Of a stretch of DNA of 64,000 nt, positions 1 through 11,802 are shown piece by piece. The notes below the pieces were generated by a model that was not told the DNA's origin, made no database searches, and saw only the letters and a program-made list of their open reading frames with translations. How positions within the stretch are numbered: position 1 is the first letter of the stretch; each line of letters begins with the position of its first letter. The DNA is taken from positions 49,060,481 through 49,124,480 of the forward strand of contig OX352763.1 in the NCBI GenBank assembly GCA_947095585.1. Direction: 5' to 3'. The position numbers were made by a program, and so were the translations under genes. The DNA is from Nephrocerus scutellatus (Eukaryota; Arthropoda; Insecta; Diptera; Pipunculidae).

Positions 1-524
1 AACTATGGATGATGCTTCTGCTGCAAATCGTTTGGCGTCAAAGACAAATCTAACCTTGTTCCTTTTGTTAGCATATATTTTGTTCTGTTTGTTTTTCTCA
101 TCATTTGGCTAAAGAAATTATCCATAATACATAACAGGGCGTTTCGTGTTGCGTATGCTGATCAACTATTGCTGAATTCGCTTCAAGCTAAGTGGAGTCA
201 CCGCCTGTATGAAACTGTCTTCCTCGAGCTGTCGAGCTATCAACGAAGTTCACCAACTCACTATAAAATGCGTCGACGGTCAGCCGTAACGGACGGTAAT
301 CACCACATCATCACACGGTGTTTTGCACTTGATTTGTTTGTGTGTTATGTTTCTATTCCGCACAGCAAACATACACATTCACATGTCATTTGCACATTCC
401 TGCAGTTCCAACAACTCACTACCGAATCAGGTGCCATACAATAAATTTATTACACGGCAGTCACAAATATCTTGGTGAGAATTACAACTATTTGAGGTGT
501 TTTCTAAATTGCCACTAAGCACTA
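1..524. other. Left flank, unassigned AT-rich DNA
   Basis: No family recognised. A 91-codon open frame (169-444, +) starts MLNSLQAKW and shows no domain; I do not call it a gene. A TATAAAA at about 263-269 and an AATAAA at about 440 would fit the LTR of another element or a decayed promoter and polyA site, but nothing else supports this. The last bases before the BEL LTR are CACTA. Confidence 0.4.
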
Positions 525-1070
525 TGTTTGCTTAATTTCTTTGCGTAGATGGGATGATTAGATGAGATGATGATGACGACTGCGAAGTGCTTCAATCGCT
601 TGAGAAATTTCACGTGTGATGTTGTGACGTCAAGGAGTTATTCGATGTAAAAATGGTTAATCCTTCCAGTGATTGATTCAATTATTGTGGATTGAATTCA
701 CATCCATGTGTTATACGTTGTTAGACGTATAATATTAAAGTGTTCCTGCACCTCTATATGTGCAAATGTGAAGATAACTTTAATTTAACGCAAATGAAAA
801 ACTTTACACCGGTAGATTGATTTAAAAAGTGTATTTTATCAAATTTAAATTTAATACCAAATGGAATTTTCAAAATTCTACCAAAAGGAGAACACGTCTA
901 TACTGCATTTAAATTTAATACAAAAATGGAGTGCACAAATTCTGCATAAATTCTCTCTGTATTGTGTGGCAAATAAAATTAGAGAGAGTTAGTTGACATT
1001 TCGATTTGATTGATTTTCTTTTGACAACAACAAAAACTTATGATGGATACACAATTGGGTTTGTCAAACA
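525..1070 (-). repeat. BEL/Pao LTR 1 (3' LTR of U1, left edge of array)
   Basis: This 546-bp LTR reads TGTTTGACAA...AAGCAAACA on the minus strand, so it has inverted TGTTTG/CAAACA ends. It abuts the purine tract at 1071-1085. It is the outermost LTR on the left. The 5 bp to its left (CACTA) are not clearly repeated at the other end of the array (CTTGT after 34815), so no clean target-site duplication is seen. Confidence 0.9.
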
Positions 1071-1095
1071 TATTACTCCCCCGCCTTAATGAATT

Positions 1096-2027
1096 TCATT
1101 TCTTAATGATTAATCGTACTAATTTTGTTACAGGACGTTTTATTTCGTTTCGAGATGCCTTCAGTGTTACTACCCTTGTAATGCCGTCACTTCCTGGCTG
1201 AATGGTTGTGATTCTGCCACGAATCCACTGACTTGGATGCATATTATCTTCTCGGATCAGTACCACATCATCAATTGCAAATTCGCATGTTGTAATTTTC
1301 CTTTTGTTTCGTTGGGACTTCTAAGTCAGCTGGATCTTCGTTTATTTTACAGAGAGGCCTGGAGTTAAGTAGCGATTCAACTTGAATTACTAGTGTAGTC
1401 ATTTCTTCAAAAGTGAGGTTGGTGTTCGCTACCCTTTTGTGGTGATACTTGAAGTATTTCACTGACGCTTCCCATAGGCCACCAAAGTGCGCTGCACGTG
1501 GAGGACTAAAATTGAAGCTGATGCCTTTCTGTAATAGAAAATCAGAGATTACAAAATTGTTTGACTGCTTATGATCTGTTGTTATAACTGCTGCAATTTT
1601 CTATTTGCACCCACGAAATTTGACCCATTGTCACACCATATCTGTTCAGGAACACCGAGCCACGAAGCGTTTTAAAGCAGCCAAAAATGAATCTGTGTCT
1701 AAACTACCAACAACTTCCAAGTGTACAGCTTTAAAAGCTAGGCAGACGAATACCGCAACATATGCTTTTTCCAGAGGGGAATTTTCGTTTACTATTTTTA
1801 ATGTAAAAGGGACCGTCGTAATCCAATCCAACTTTTAAAAATAGACGACTTTGAGTGAATCTTTCTGCTGGTAAGTCAGCCATTATTTGTTCAGACTTAT
1901 GGGAGGGAGACTTATGCATATTGGTAATGTGAACTTGATGGACTATCAATTGACAAGCTGTATGATTTTTTGGTAATTTGACTAGGTGTTTGGCCGCATA
2001 TGACTGATGATTTTCGTTATCGCCCAC
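1096..2027 (-). pseudogene. U1 integrase remnant (BEL pol)
   Basis: Minus-strand pieces in different frames give the integrase start (SYAAKHLVKLPKNHTACQL), the first catalytic Asp (VGLDYDGPF), AYVAVFVCLAFKAVHLE, then VKYFKYHHKRV and LNSRPL, and the C-terminal DVVLIREDN domain. The HHCC zinc finger is lost in the ~107-bp deletion. The RRGVPEQIW region is frameshifted by a 5-bp loss, shared with U2 and U3. Clearly non-functional. Confidence 0.85.
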
Positions 2028-2919
2028 CTACTCGCAAGACTCCATTCGAATCAACAAATGGGCTCAGTGACGAGAGTGGGGTTTTCACAGGTAATGACTG
2101 ATTCTTGCTTATAATCGTAAGTTCATAATTAAATGCTGATTTTTTTACATTACGAAGAAGTATTGCTTCTGCTTTATTCATTTCTGGTGGCGTTATTGAT
2201 TTGATTTTGTTTTGTAATTTTGGACCGATATGAAGAATATCATTTAGCGACGTTTGTGTGCTGGTCTTGCAAAAACCGTCAAACACAACTCGCAGCTTAG
2301 TGGTGCTGGTACTGCTTTTGAAGACAGCGTGATGTCGTAAAAAATATTTTTTATCATATGTCATATATGTCATATGGTCCAATGGAATATATTCATTGAT
2401 AAATGCATGATAGACGTCGAAGAAATCTGGCGTTTTGGAGAACTTTCTTTCCATTGCTAGAACACGCTGATATGCAGCTTGAAATGAAGTGCCTAGTTCC
2501 AGCATTGGCTCTTTAAATGGCAGTCTCACAATAAATTTGCCGCTCTGATCTCGTACTATCGTTTGGCTGTAATACTCTTCACATGTGTTTGCTGGCAATT
2601 CAGCTTGATACGAAACTTCCTCGATTTCCCAGAATTTCTTCAACAGTTGTTTAATATCTTCATATATTTTATAAATTGTTGGTTCGGTTTTTACATGTAA
2701 CCTTATGTTGGATGGTTTACCAGTCAATGTTCCAGCAATTAACCATCCAAATTTAGATGAGACTAGTTTTGGGAGCCCTTCCACTACGCGCTGTTCTTGA
2801 TTTAGTACTTCGAAAAATATTTCAGCCCCTAGCAGGACATAGATTTTATTCGGTTTGTAAAACTCCGGGTCCGCTAAGGCTAACGTCGAAGTTACGTTGT
2901 TTAATTTAATTGGTTTAGT
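2017..2919 (-). pseudogene. U1 protease C-terminus + RT N-terminus fused to pre-integrase
   Basis: An open frame runs from KPIKLNNVTSTLALADP through VLLGAEIFFEVL and FGWLIAGTLTG (end of the BEL protease and linker), then FWEIEEVS, IVRLPFKEPM, FLRHHAVFK and LRVVFDGFCK (start of RT). At GPKLQ (about 2212) it jumps straight to ITPPEMNKAEAILLR and FVDSNGVLRVGGR, which belong just before integrase. The RT fingers/palm with YxDD and all of RNase H are absent. A TAA closes the frame after GGR. Confidence 0.88.
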
Positions 2920-3180
2920 TTAGTTGGTAATAAACTTGTAATGTTTCTTATGATATAAGCCGTGATATTTAATGCATAGTGCTTGTCTATACGAGAGAAG
3001 ATTGTCATATCAATTTTCCCCTTTATTTTACCAGTCGATGTACATGCTAGCCCGTGAATACATATGGAAGCTTGGCTTCGCTTTAGGGCTAGGCGTTAAG
3101 CACAGTATTCGTTGACAAACGACGTTTGCGACCCGGAATTAAGTAGTGCTCGGAATGACTGGGGTTCTCCGGTACGTGAT

Positions 3181-3546
3181 TTAACATATATGATGGAGTT
3201 GGTAGTACCATGTGTGGTGATGAATACAGTGTATGTAGAACTTGTGCATTTGGTTGAGTATTAAACAAATATGATGGTTTAACAAGGCGAGGTTTTGATA
3301 AGGGGGTACAGGATTACCGCTATCGACTATTGGTTTGTCAATGCAAGGTTCACTCCATGACACATGATGACTCGTCACTGCTGGATTGTATACTGATTGC
3401 GATTCAGCGTGACCAGAATGAAGTAGAGTATGGTGGCGTTTCGTGCAAATCATGCATATGGACCTGCTGAAACATTTTGCAGTTGTGTGACCCCTCTTCA
3501 AGCAGTTTCTACATAAATCATAGTCGTTTACCAGTTTGAATCTCAA
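3181..3546 (-). pseudogene. U1 zinc-knuckle (NC) region leading into protease
   Basis: Codes for CRNCLKRGHTTAKC (CX2CX4HX4C) followed by CMICTKRHHTLLH. An upstream in-frame CLACKQQHPLFKC gives the first knuckle of the usual BEL set. U1 alone has RSICM where the other units have RSTCM or KSTCI. Downstream in another frame lies the protease active site, with AAT (Asn) at 3138-3140 and a TAA at 3096-3098. Confidence 0.88.
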
Positions 3547-3776
3547 ATCTACTGATTGATTTTTAAAGACTGGACATTTGAATAATGGATGCTGCTGCTT
3601 ACAAGCTAAGCAATCGAAATTGTTGTAAGGACTAGCAGTTAAAATGATTTCGCAGTAGGTTTTAAGGATTGCCTTCTAGTTGTTGCGTCGCAAATTCCCA
3701 GAGAATCACACCTTTGGTTTAAAAAAATAATTAGATTTGCGAAGGTAGGAAAATTTGTACCGACTGAATGATTTGC

Positions 3777-4590
3777 TCATATTTGTTTCGACTCATTGTC
3801 AATTTTGTTCAACAATATGTGAATAAGCCATGGGTCGCGAGTTTCTGCTTCTGGTCCTAATGAGCAAAGTCTACGAATCACCTCGTCAGCTGTTTCTGAA
3901 ATGCGACGTAGCTCCTTGGTGTTAGCTTGCACACATGGTTTCTGCTCAAAAAATGTTTGAGTTAGCGATATCACAATGAGATTCATTTTGTTGTAGCGAC
4001 TACATAATTTGTCCCATGTTTCTGCATAATTGTTATCGGTGATGGTAATATGCCGTAAAAGAGCAACAGCTTCACCAGCTAATAGCTCTTTTTGCATTTG
4101 CAGTTTGTGTACATCACTGATATTTTGATTGCTATGAATCGTGGTTTCAAATAAGTCATGGAATGATGCCCAATACTTATAATCACCTGAGAATTGTTCA
4201 ATGTGAATTTTTGGTAGACGTACTTGTTGTGATGTATTCACGCCTTCATAAAATGTCTTTTGTTGTTCGATAAACTGTTCTAGGGTGGTATTTAAACGAT
4301 GTGCGGCATTGCCTTGTTCTCGACCTCGTTCTCGCTCGTTAATAATTTCTCTTAATAATGTACGCGCCTTGTAATAATAGAGATCTACCTGATCGGTTAT
4401 TGAAGTATACGTGGGAAATTCAAACAATTCTACTTCATGATCATTGAATGTTCGATACCTAACCTCTTAAAATCTCGTGGTGTGTTTTAATGGCTTCGAG
4501 GTTAGTTTCTGCCGTAATCTGTTCTGCAAATGGCAGAATGTGAATTATTTGATTATGAGCCCTATCGCGCAATCGCTCTAATCTATCCAT
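3777..4590 (-). pseudogene. U1 gag
   Basis: The N-terminus starts at ATG 4590 (MDRLERLRDRAHNQ) and is shifted out of frame near 4465. The main 216-aa frame (3777-4427) holds the Pao-type gag core with IHIEQFSGDYKYWASFHDLFE, AVALLRHITITDNNYAETWD and LCSRYNK. It ends NESKQI at a TGA, after which gag-like sequence continues in frame. It carries the L variant in FHDLFE, as in U2, U4 and U7. Confidence 0.88.
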
Positions 4591-4676
4591 TGTAGCGCAA
4601 ATATTTCAAACAAATAAAAAGAGATAAATTTTACTTATCTGTGGTTGTGGGAAGTTCCCGGGTTTCGGCACCAAAA

Positions 4677-5222
4677 TGTTTGCTTAATTTCTTCGTGCAG
4701 ATGGGATGATTAGATGAGATGCTGATGACGACTGCGAAGTGCTTCAATCGCTTGAGAAATTTCACGTGTGATGTTGTGACGTCAAGGAGTTATTCGATGT
4801 AAAAATGGTTAATCCTTCCAGTGATTGATTCAATTATTGTGGATTGAATTCACATCCATGTGTTATACGTTGTTAGACGTATAATATTAAAGTGTTCCTG
4901 CACCTCTATATGTGCAAATGTGAAGATAACTTTAATTTAACGCAAATGAAAAACTTTACACCGGTAGATTGATTTAAAAAGTGTATTTTATCAAATTTAA
5001 ATTTAATACCAAATGGAATTTTCAAAATTCTACCAAAAGGAGAACACGTCTATACTGCATTTAAATTTAATACAAAAATGGAGTGCACAAATTCTGCATA
5101 AATTCTCTCTGTATTGTGTGGCAAATAAAATTAGAGAGAGTTAGTTGACATTTCGATTTGATTGATTTTCTTTTGACAACAACAAAAACTTATGATGGAT
5201 ACACAATTGGGTTTGTCAAACA
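4677..5222 (-). repeat. BEL/Pao LTR 2 (shared by U1 and U2)
   Basis: 546 bp, nearly identical to LTR1. It is the 5' LTR of U1 (PBS at 4656-4673) and at the same time the 3' LTR of U2 (purine tract at 5223-5237). A single LTR between two bodies is what LTR-LTR exchange leaves. Confidence 0.93.
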
Positions 5223-5247
5223 TATTACTCCCCCGCCTTAATGAATT

Positions 5248-6040
5248 TCATTTCTTAATGATTAATCGTACTAATTTTGTTACAGGACGTTTTATTTCGT
5301 TTCGAGATGCCTTCAGTGTTACTACCCTTGTAATGCCGTCACTTCCTGGCTGAATGGTTGTGATTCTGCCACGAATCCACTGACTTGGATGCATATTATC
5401 TTCTCGGATCAGTACCACATCATCAATTGCAAATTCGCATGTTGTCATTTTCCTTTTGTTTCGTTGGGACTTCTAAGTCAGCTGGATCTTCGTTTATTTT
5501 ACAGAGAGGCCTGGAGTTAAGTAGCGATTCAACTTGAATTACTAGTGTAGTCATTTCTTCAAAAGTGAGGTTGGTGTTCGCTACCCTTTTGTGGTGATAC
5601 TTGAAGTATTTCACTGACGCTTCCCATAGGCCACCAAAGTGCGCTGCACGTGGAGGACTAAAATTGAAGCTGATGCCTTTCTGTAATAGAAAATCAGAGA
5701 TTACAAAATTGTTTGACTGCTTATGATCTGTTGTTATAACTGCTGCAATTCTCTATTTGCACCCACGAAATTTGACCCATTGTCACACCATATCTGTTCA
5801 GGAACACCGAGCCACGAAGCGTTTTAAAGCAGCCAAAAATGAATCTGTGTCTAAACTACCAACAACTTCCAAGTGTACAGCTTTAAAAGCTAGGCAGACG
5901 AATACCGCAACATATGCTTTTTCCAGAGGGGAATTTTCGTTTACTATTTTACGGACTATCAATTGACAAGCTGTATGATTTTTTGGTAATTTGACTAGGT
6001 GTTTGGCCGCATATGACTGATGATTTTCGTTATCGCCCAC
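5248..6040 (-). pseudogene. U2 integrase remnant
   Basis: The 240-bp deletion fuses the integrase N-terminus (MGDNENHQSYAA, about 6040) to ENSPLEKAYVAVFVC, removing the HHCC finger and the first catalytic Asp. KYFKYHHKRV/LNSRPL (5423-5614) and the C-terminal 66-aa domain (5248-5448; VLIREDNMHPSQW, RPVTKLVRL) remain in separate frames. Confidence 0.85.
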
Positions 6041-6932
6041 CTACTCGCAAGACTCCATTCGAATCAACAAATGGGCTAAGTGACGAGAGTGGGGTTTTCA
6101 CAGGTAATGACTGATTCTTGCTTATAATCGTAAGTTCATAATTAAATGTTGATTTTTTTACATAACGAAGAAGTATTGCTTCTGCTTTATTCATTTCTGG
6201 TGGCGTTATTGATTTGATTTTGTTTTGTAATTTTGGACCGATATGAAGAATATCATTTAGCGACGTTTGTGTGCTGGTCTTGCAAAAACCGTCAAACACA
6301 ACTCGCAGCTTAGTGGTGCTGGTACTGCTTTTGAAGACAGCGTGATGTCGTAAAAAATATTTTTTATCATATGTCATATATGTCATATGGTCCAATTGAA
6401 TATATTCATTGATAAATGCATGATAGGCGTCGAAGAAATCTGGCGTTTTGGAGAACTTTCTTTCCATTGCTAGAACACGCTGATATGCAGCTTGAAATGA
6501 ACTGCCTAGTTCCAGCATTGGCTCTTTAAATGGCAGTCTCACAATAAATTTGCCGCTCTGATCTCGTACTATCGTTTGGCTGTAATACTCTTCACATGTG
6601 TTTGCTGGCAATTCTGCTTGATACGAAACTTCCTCGATTTCCCAGAATTTCTTCAACAGTTGTTTAATATCTTCATATATTTTATAAATTGTTGGTTCGG
6701 TTTTTACATGTAACCTTATGTTGGATGGTTTACCAGTCAATGTTCCAGCAATTAACCATCCAAATTTAGATGAGACTAGTTTTGGGAGCCCTTCCACTAC
6801 GCGCTGTTCTTGATTTAGTACTTCGAAAAATATTTCAGCCCCTAGCAGGACATAGATTTTATTCGGTTTGTAAAACTCCGGGTCCGCTAAGGCTAACGTC
6901 GAAGTTACGTTGTTTAATTTAATTGGTTTAGT
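6030..6932 (-). pseudogene. U2 protease end + truncated RT remnant
   Basis: Same fused structure as in U1, with GPKLQ joined to pre-integrase. The variants ELGSSFQ, EYIQLDH and RYVKKSTFN are shared with U3 only. RT catalytic core and RNase H are absent. Confidence 0.87.
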
Positions 6933-7193
6933 TTAGTTGGTAATAAACTTGTAATGTTTCTTATGATATAAGCCGTGATATTTAATGCATAGTGCTTGTC
7001 TATACGAGAGAAGATTGTCATATCAATTTTCCCCTTTATTTTACCAGTCGATGTACATGCTAGCCCGTGAATACATATGGAAGCTTGGCTTCGCTTTAGG
7101 GCTAGGCGTTAAGCACAGTATTCGTTGACAAACGACGTTTGCGACCCGGAATTAAGTAGTGCTCGGAATGACTGGGGTTCTCCGGTACGTGAT

Positions 7194-7559
7194 TTAACAT
7201 ATATGATGGAGTTGGTAGTACCATGTGTGGTGATGAATACAGTTTATGTAGAACTTGTGCATTTGGTTGAGTATTAAACAAATATGATGGTTTAACAAGG
7301 CGAGGTTTTGATAAGGGGGTACAGGATTACCGCTATCGACTATTGGTTTGTCAATGCAAGGTTCACTCCATGACACATGATGACTCGTCACTGCTGGATT
7401 GTATACTGATTGCGATTCAGCGTGACCAGAATGAAGTAGAGTATGGTGGCGTTTCGTGCAAATCATGCATGTGGACCTGCTGAAACATTTTGCAGTTGTG
7501 TGACCCCTCTTCAAGCAGTTTCTACATAAATCATAGTCGTTTACCAGTTTGAATCTCAA
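7194..7559 (-). pseudogene. U2 zinc-knuckle (NC) region
   Basis: CRNCLKRGHTTAKC and CMICTKRHHTLLH knuckles are intact. It carries the N variant (FYINCIHH) shared with U3 and U5. Confidence 0.87.
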
Positions 7560-7789
7560 ATCTACTGATTGATTTTTAAAGACTGGACATTTGAATAATG
7601 GATGCTGCTGCTTACAAGCTAAGCAATCGAAATTGTTGTAAGGACTAGCAGTAAAAATGATTTCGCAGTAGGTTTTAAGGATTGCCTTCTAGTTGTTGCG
7701 TCGCAAATTCCCAGAGAATCACACCTTTGGTTTAAAAAAATAATTAGATTTGCGAAGGTAGGAAAATTTGTACCGACTGAATGATTTGC

Positions 7790-8603
7790 TCATATTTGTT
7801 TCGACTCATTGTCAATTTTGTTCAACAATATGTGAATAAGCCATGGGTCGCGAGTTTCTGCTTCTGGTCCTAATGAGCAAAGTCTACGAATCACCTCGTC
7901 AGCTGTTTCTGAAATGCGACGTAGCTCCTTGGTGTTAGCTTGCACACATGGTTTCTGCTCAAAAAATGTTTGAGTTAGCGATATCACAATGAGATTCATT
8001 TTGTTGTAGCGACTACATAATTTGTCCCATGTTTCTGCATAATTGTTATCGGTGATGGTAATATGCCGTAAAAGAGCAACAGCTTCACCAGCTAATAGCT
8101 CTTTTTGCATTTGCAGTTTGTGTACATCACTGATATTTTGATTGCTATGAATCGTGGTTTCAAATAAGTCATGGAATGATGCCCAATACTTATAATCACC
8201 TGAGAATTGTTCAATGTGAATTTTTGGTAGACGTACTTGTTGTGATGTATTCACGCCTTCATAAAATGTCTTTTGTTGTTCGATAAACTGTTCTAGGGTG
8301 GTATTTAAACGATGTGCGGCATTGCCTTGTTCTCGACCTCGTTCTCGCTCGTTAATAATTTCTCTTAATAATGTACGCGCCTTGTAATAATAGAGATCTA
8401 CCTGATCGGTTATTGAAGTATACGTGGGAAATTCAAACAATTCTACTTCATGGTCATTGAATGTTCGATACCTAACCTCTTAAAATCTCGTGGTGTGTTT
8501 TAATGGCTTCGAGGTTAGTTTCTGCCGTAATCTGTTCTGCAAATGGCAGAATGTGAATTATTTGATTATGAGCCCTATCGCGCAATCGCTCTAATCTATC
8601 CAT
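7790..8603 (-). pseudogene. U2 gag
   Basis: The 216-aa core is identical in protein to U1 (FHDLFE). The N-terminus from ATG 8603 is frameshifted as in all units. Confidence 0.87.
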
Positions 8604-8689
8604 TGTAGCGCAAATATTTCAAACAAAAAAAAAGAGATAAATTTTACTTATCTGTGGTTGTGGGAAGTTCCCGGGTTTCGGCACCAAAA

Positions 8690-9235
8690 TGTTTGCTTAA
8701 TTTCTTCGTGCAGATGGGATGATTAGATGAGATGCTGATGACGACTGCGAAGTGCTTCAATCGCTTGAGAAATTTCACGTGTGATGTTGTGACGTCAAGG
8801 AGTTATTCGATGTAAAAATGGTTAATCCTTCCAGTGATTGATTCAATTATTGTGGATTGAATTCACATCCATAAGTTATACGTTGTTAGACGTATAATAA
8901 TAAAGTGTTCCTGCACCTCTATATGTGCAAATGTGAAGATAACTTTAATTTGACGCAAATGAAAAACTTTACACCGGTAGATTGATTTAAAAAGTGTATT
9001 TTATCAAATTTAAATTTAATACCAAATGGAATTTTCAAAATTCTACCAAAAGGAGAACACGTCTATACTGCATTTAAATTTAATACAAAAATGGAGTGCA
9101 CAAATTCTGCATAAATTCTCTCTGTATTGTGTGGCAAATAAAATTAGAGAGAGTTAGTTGACATTTCGATTTGATTGATTTTCTTTTGACAACAACAAAA
9201 ACTTATGATGGATACACAATTGGGTTTGTCAAACA
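8690..9235 (-). repeat. BEL/Pao LTR 3 (shared by U2 and U3)
   Basis: 546 bp; PBS at 8669-8686, purine tract of U3 at 9236-9250. It has two private-looking variants (CCATAAGTTATA near 8870 and TTTGACGC near 8951) that recur in LTR7 but not in the LTRs between. Confidence 0.92.
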
Positions 9236-9260
9236 TATTACTCCCCCGCCTTAATGAATT

Positions 9261-10053
9261 TCATTTCTTAATGATTAATCGTACTAATTTTGTTACAGGA
9301 CGTTTTATTTCGTTTCGAGATGCCTTCAGTGTTACTACCCTTGTAATGCCGTCACTTCCTGGCTGAATGGTTGTGATTCTGCCACGAATCCACTGACTTG
9401 GATGCATATTATCTTCTCGGATCAGTACCACATCATCAATTGCAAATTCGCATGTTGTCATTTTCCTTTTGTTTCGTTGGGACTTCTAAGTCAGCTGGAT
9501 CTTCGTTTATTTTACAGAGAGGCCTGGAGTTAAGTAGCGATTCAACTTGAATTACTAGTGTAGTCATTTCTTCAAAAGTGAGGTTGGTGTTCGCTACCCT
9601 TTTGTGGTGATACTTGAAGTATTTCACTGACGCTTCCCATAGGCCACCAAAGTGCGCTGCACGTGGAGGACTAAAATTGAAGCTGATGCCTTTCTGTAAT
9701 AGAAAATCAGAGATTACAAAATTGTTTGACTGCTTATGATCTGTTGTTATAACTGCTGCAATTCTCTATTTGCACCCACGAAATTTGACCCATTGTCACA
9801 CCATATCTGTTCAGGAACACCGAGCCACGAAGCGTTTTAAAGCAGCCAAAAATGAATCTGTGTCTAAACTACCAACAACTTCCAAGTGTACAGCTTTAAA
9901 AGCTAGGCAGACGAATACCGCAACATATGCTTTTTCCAGAGGGGAATTTTCGTTTACTATTTTACGGACTATCAATTGACAAGCTGTATGATTTTTTGGT
10001 AATTTGACTAGGTGTTTGGCCGCATATGACTGATGATTTTCGTTATCGCCCAC
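9261..10053 (-). pseudogene. U3 integrase remnant
   Basis: Same fused and deleted integrase as U2: MGDNENHQSYAA joined to ENSPLEKAYVAV, then KYFKYHHKRV (9436-9627) and the C-terminal domain (9261-9461). Confidence 0.85.
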
Positions 10054-10945
10054 CTACTCGCAAGACTCCATTCGAATCAACAAATGGGCTAAGTGACGAG
10101 AGTGGGGTTTTCACAGGTAATGACTGATTCTTGCTTATAATCGTAAGTTCATAATTAAATGTTGATTTTTTTACATAACGAAGAAGTATTGCTTCTGCTT
10201 TATTCATTTCTGGTGGCGTTATTGATTTGATTTTGTTTTGTAATTTTGGACCGATATGAAGAATATCATTTAGCGACGTTTGTGTGCTGGTCTTGCAAAA
10301 ACCGTCAAACACAACTCGCAGCTTAGTGGTGCTGGTACTGCTTTTGAAGACAGCGTGATGTCGTAAAAAATATTTTTTATCATATGTCATATATGTCATA
10401 TGGTCCAATTGAATATATTCATTGATAAATGCATGATAGGCGTCGAAGAAATCTGGCGTTTTGGAGAACTTTCTTTCCATTGCTAGAACACGCTGATATG
10501 CAGCTTGAAATGAACTGCCTAGTTCCAGCATTGGCTCTTTAAATGGCAGTCTCACAATAAATTTGCCGCTCTGATCTCGTACTATCGTTTGGCTGTAATA
10601 CTCTTCACATGTGTTTGCTGGCAATTCTGCTTGATACGAAACTTCCTCGATTTCCCAGAATTTCTTCAACAGTTGTTTAATATCTTCATATATTTTATAA
10701 ATTGTTGGTTCGGTTTTTACATGTAACCTTATGTTGGATGGTTTACCAGTCAATGTTCCAGCAATTAACCATCCAAATTTAGATGAGACTAGTTTTGGGA
10801 GCCCTTCCACTACGCGCTGTTCTTGATTTAGTACTTCGAAAAATATTTCAGCCCCTAGCAGGACATAGATTTTATTCGGTTTGTAAAACTCCGGGTCCGC
10901 TAAGGCTAACGTCGAAGTTACGTTGTTTAATTTAATTGGTTTAGT
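10043..10945 (-). pseudogene. U3 protease end + truncated RT remnant
   Basis: Protein identical to the U2 copy over the 255-aa frame (10043-10810). Confidence 0.87.
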
Positions 10946-11206
10946 TTAGTTGGTAATAAACTTGTAATGTTTCTTATGATATAAGCCGTGATATTTAATG
11001 CATAGTGCTTGTCTATACGAGAGAAGATTGTCATATCAATTTTCCCCTTTATTTTACCAGTCGATGTACATGCTAGCCCGTGAATACATATGGAAGCTTG
11101 GCTTCGCTTTAGGGCTAGGCGTTAAGCACAGTATTCGTTGACAAACGACGTTTGCGACCCGGAATTAAGTAGTGCTCGGAATGACTGGGGTTCTCCGGTA
11201 CGTGAT

Positions 11207-11572
11207 TTAACATATATGATGGAGTTGGTAGTACCATGTGTGGTGATGAATACAGTTTATGTAGAACTTGTGCATTTGGTTGAGTATTAAACAAATATGA
11301 TGGTTTAACAAGGCGAGGTTTTGATAAGGGGGTACAGGATTACCGCTATCGACTATTGGTTTGTCAATGCAAGGTTCACTCCATGACACATGATGACTCG
11401 TCACTGCTGGATTGTATACTGATTGCGATTCAGCGTGACCAGAATGAAGTAGAGTATGGTGGCGTTTCGTGCAAATCATGCATGTGGACCTGCTGAAACA
11501 TTTTGCAGTTGTGTGACCCCTCTTCAAGCAGTTTCTACATAAATCATAGTCGTTTACCAGTTTGAATCTCAA
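11207..11572 (-). pseudogene. U3 zinc-knuckle (NC) region
   Basis: Identical in protein to U2 (FYINCIHH variant). Confidence 0.87.
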
Positions 11573-11802
11573 ATCTACTGATTGATTTTTAAAGACTGGA
11601 CATTTGAATAATGGATGCTGCTGCTTACAAGCTAAGCAATCGAAATTGTTGTAAGGACTAGCAGTAAAAATGATTTCGCAGTAGGTTTTAAGGATTGCCT
11701 TCTAGTTGTTGCGTCGCAAATTCCCAGAGAATCACACCTTTGGTTTAAAAAAATAATTAGATTTGCGAAGGTAGGAAAATTTGTACCGACTGAATGATTT
11801 GC

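Larger units (their letters stand above)
1071..4676 (-). mobile_element. BEL/Pao non-autonomous element U1, internal region
   Basis: The internal region is 3606 bp, in the order (minus strand) PBS, gag, zinc knuckles, protease remnant, truncated RT, integrase, purine tract (1071-1085). A complete BEL/Pao internal region is usually 5-6 kb; the shortfall is mainly the missing RT core and RNase H. U1 also lacks about 107 bp of the integrase zinc region (near 1906) that U4-U7 keep. It has the 9-bp duplication giving MTYMTYDKK in the RT remnant, shared with U2 and U3. Confidence 0.9.
5223..8689 (-). mobile_element. BEL/Pao non-autonomous element U2, internal region
   Basis: 3467 bp. It has the same gene order as U1 but lacks about 240 bp of integrase: the sequence jumps at about 5950 from TTTACTATTTT directly to ACGGACTATC. 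The same deletion is in U3, with which U2 forms an almost exact 4013-bp direct repeat. Confidence 0.92.
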
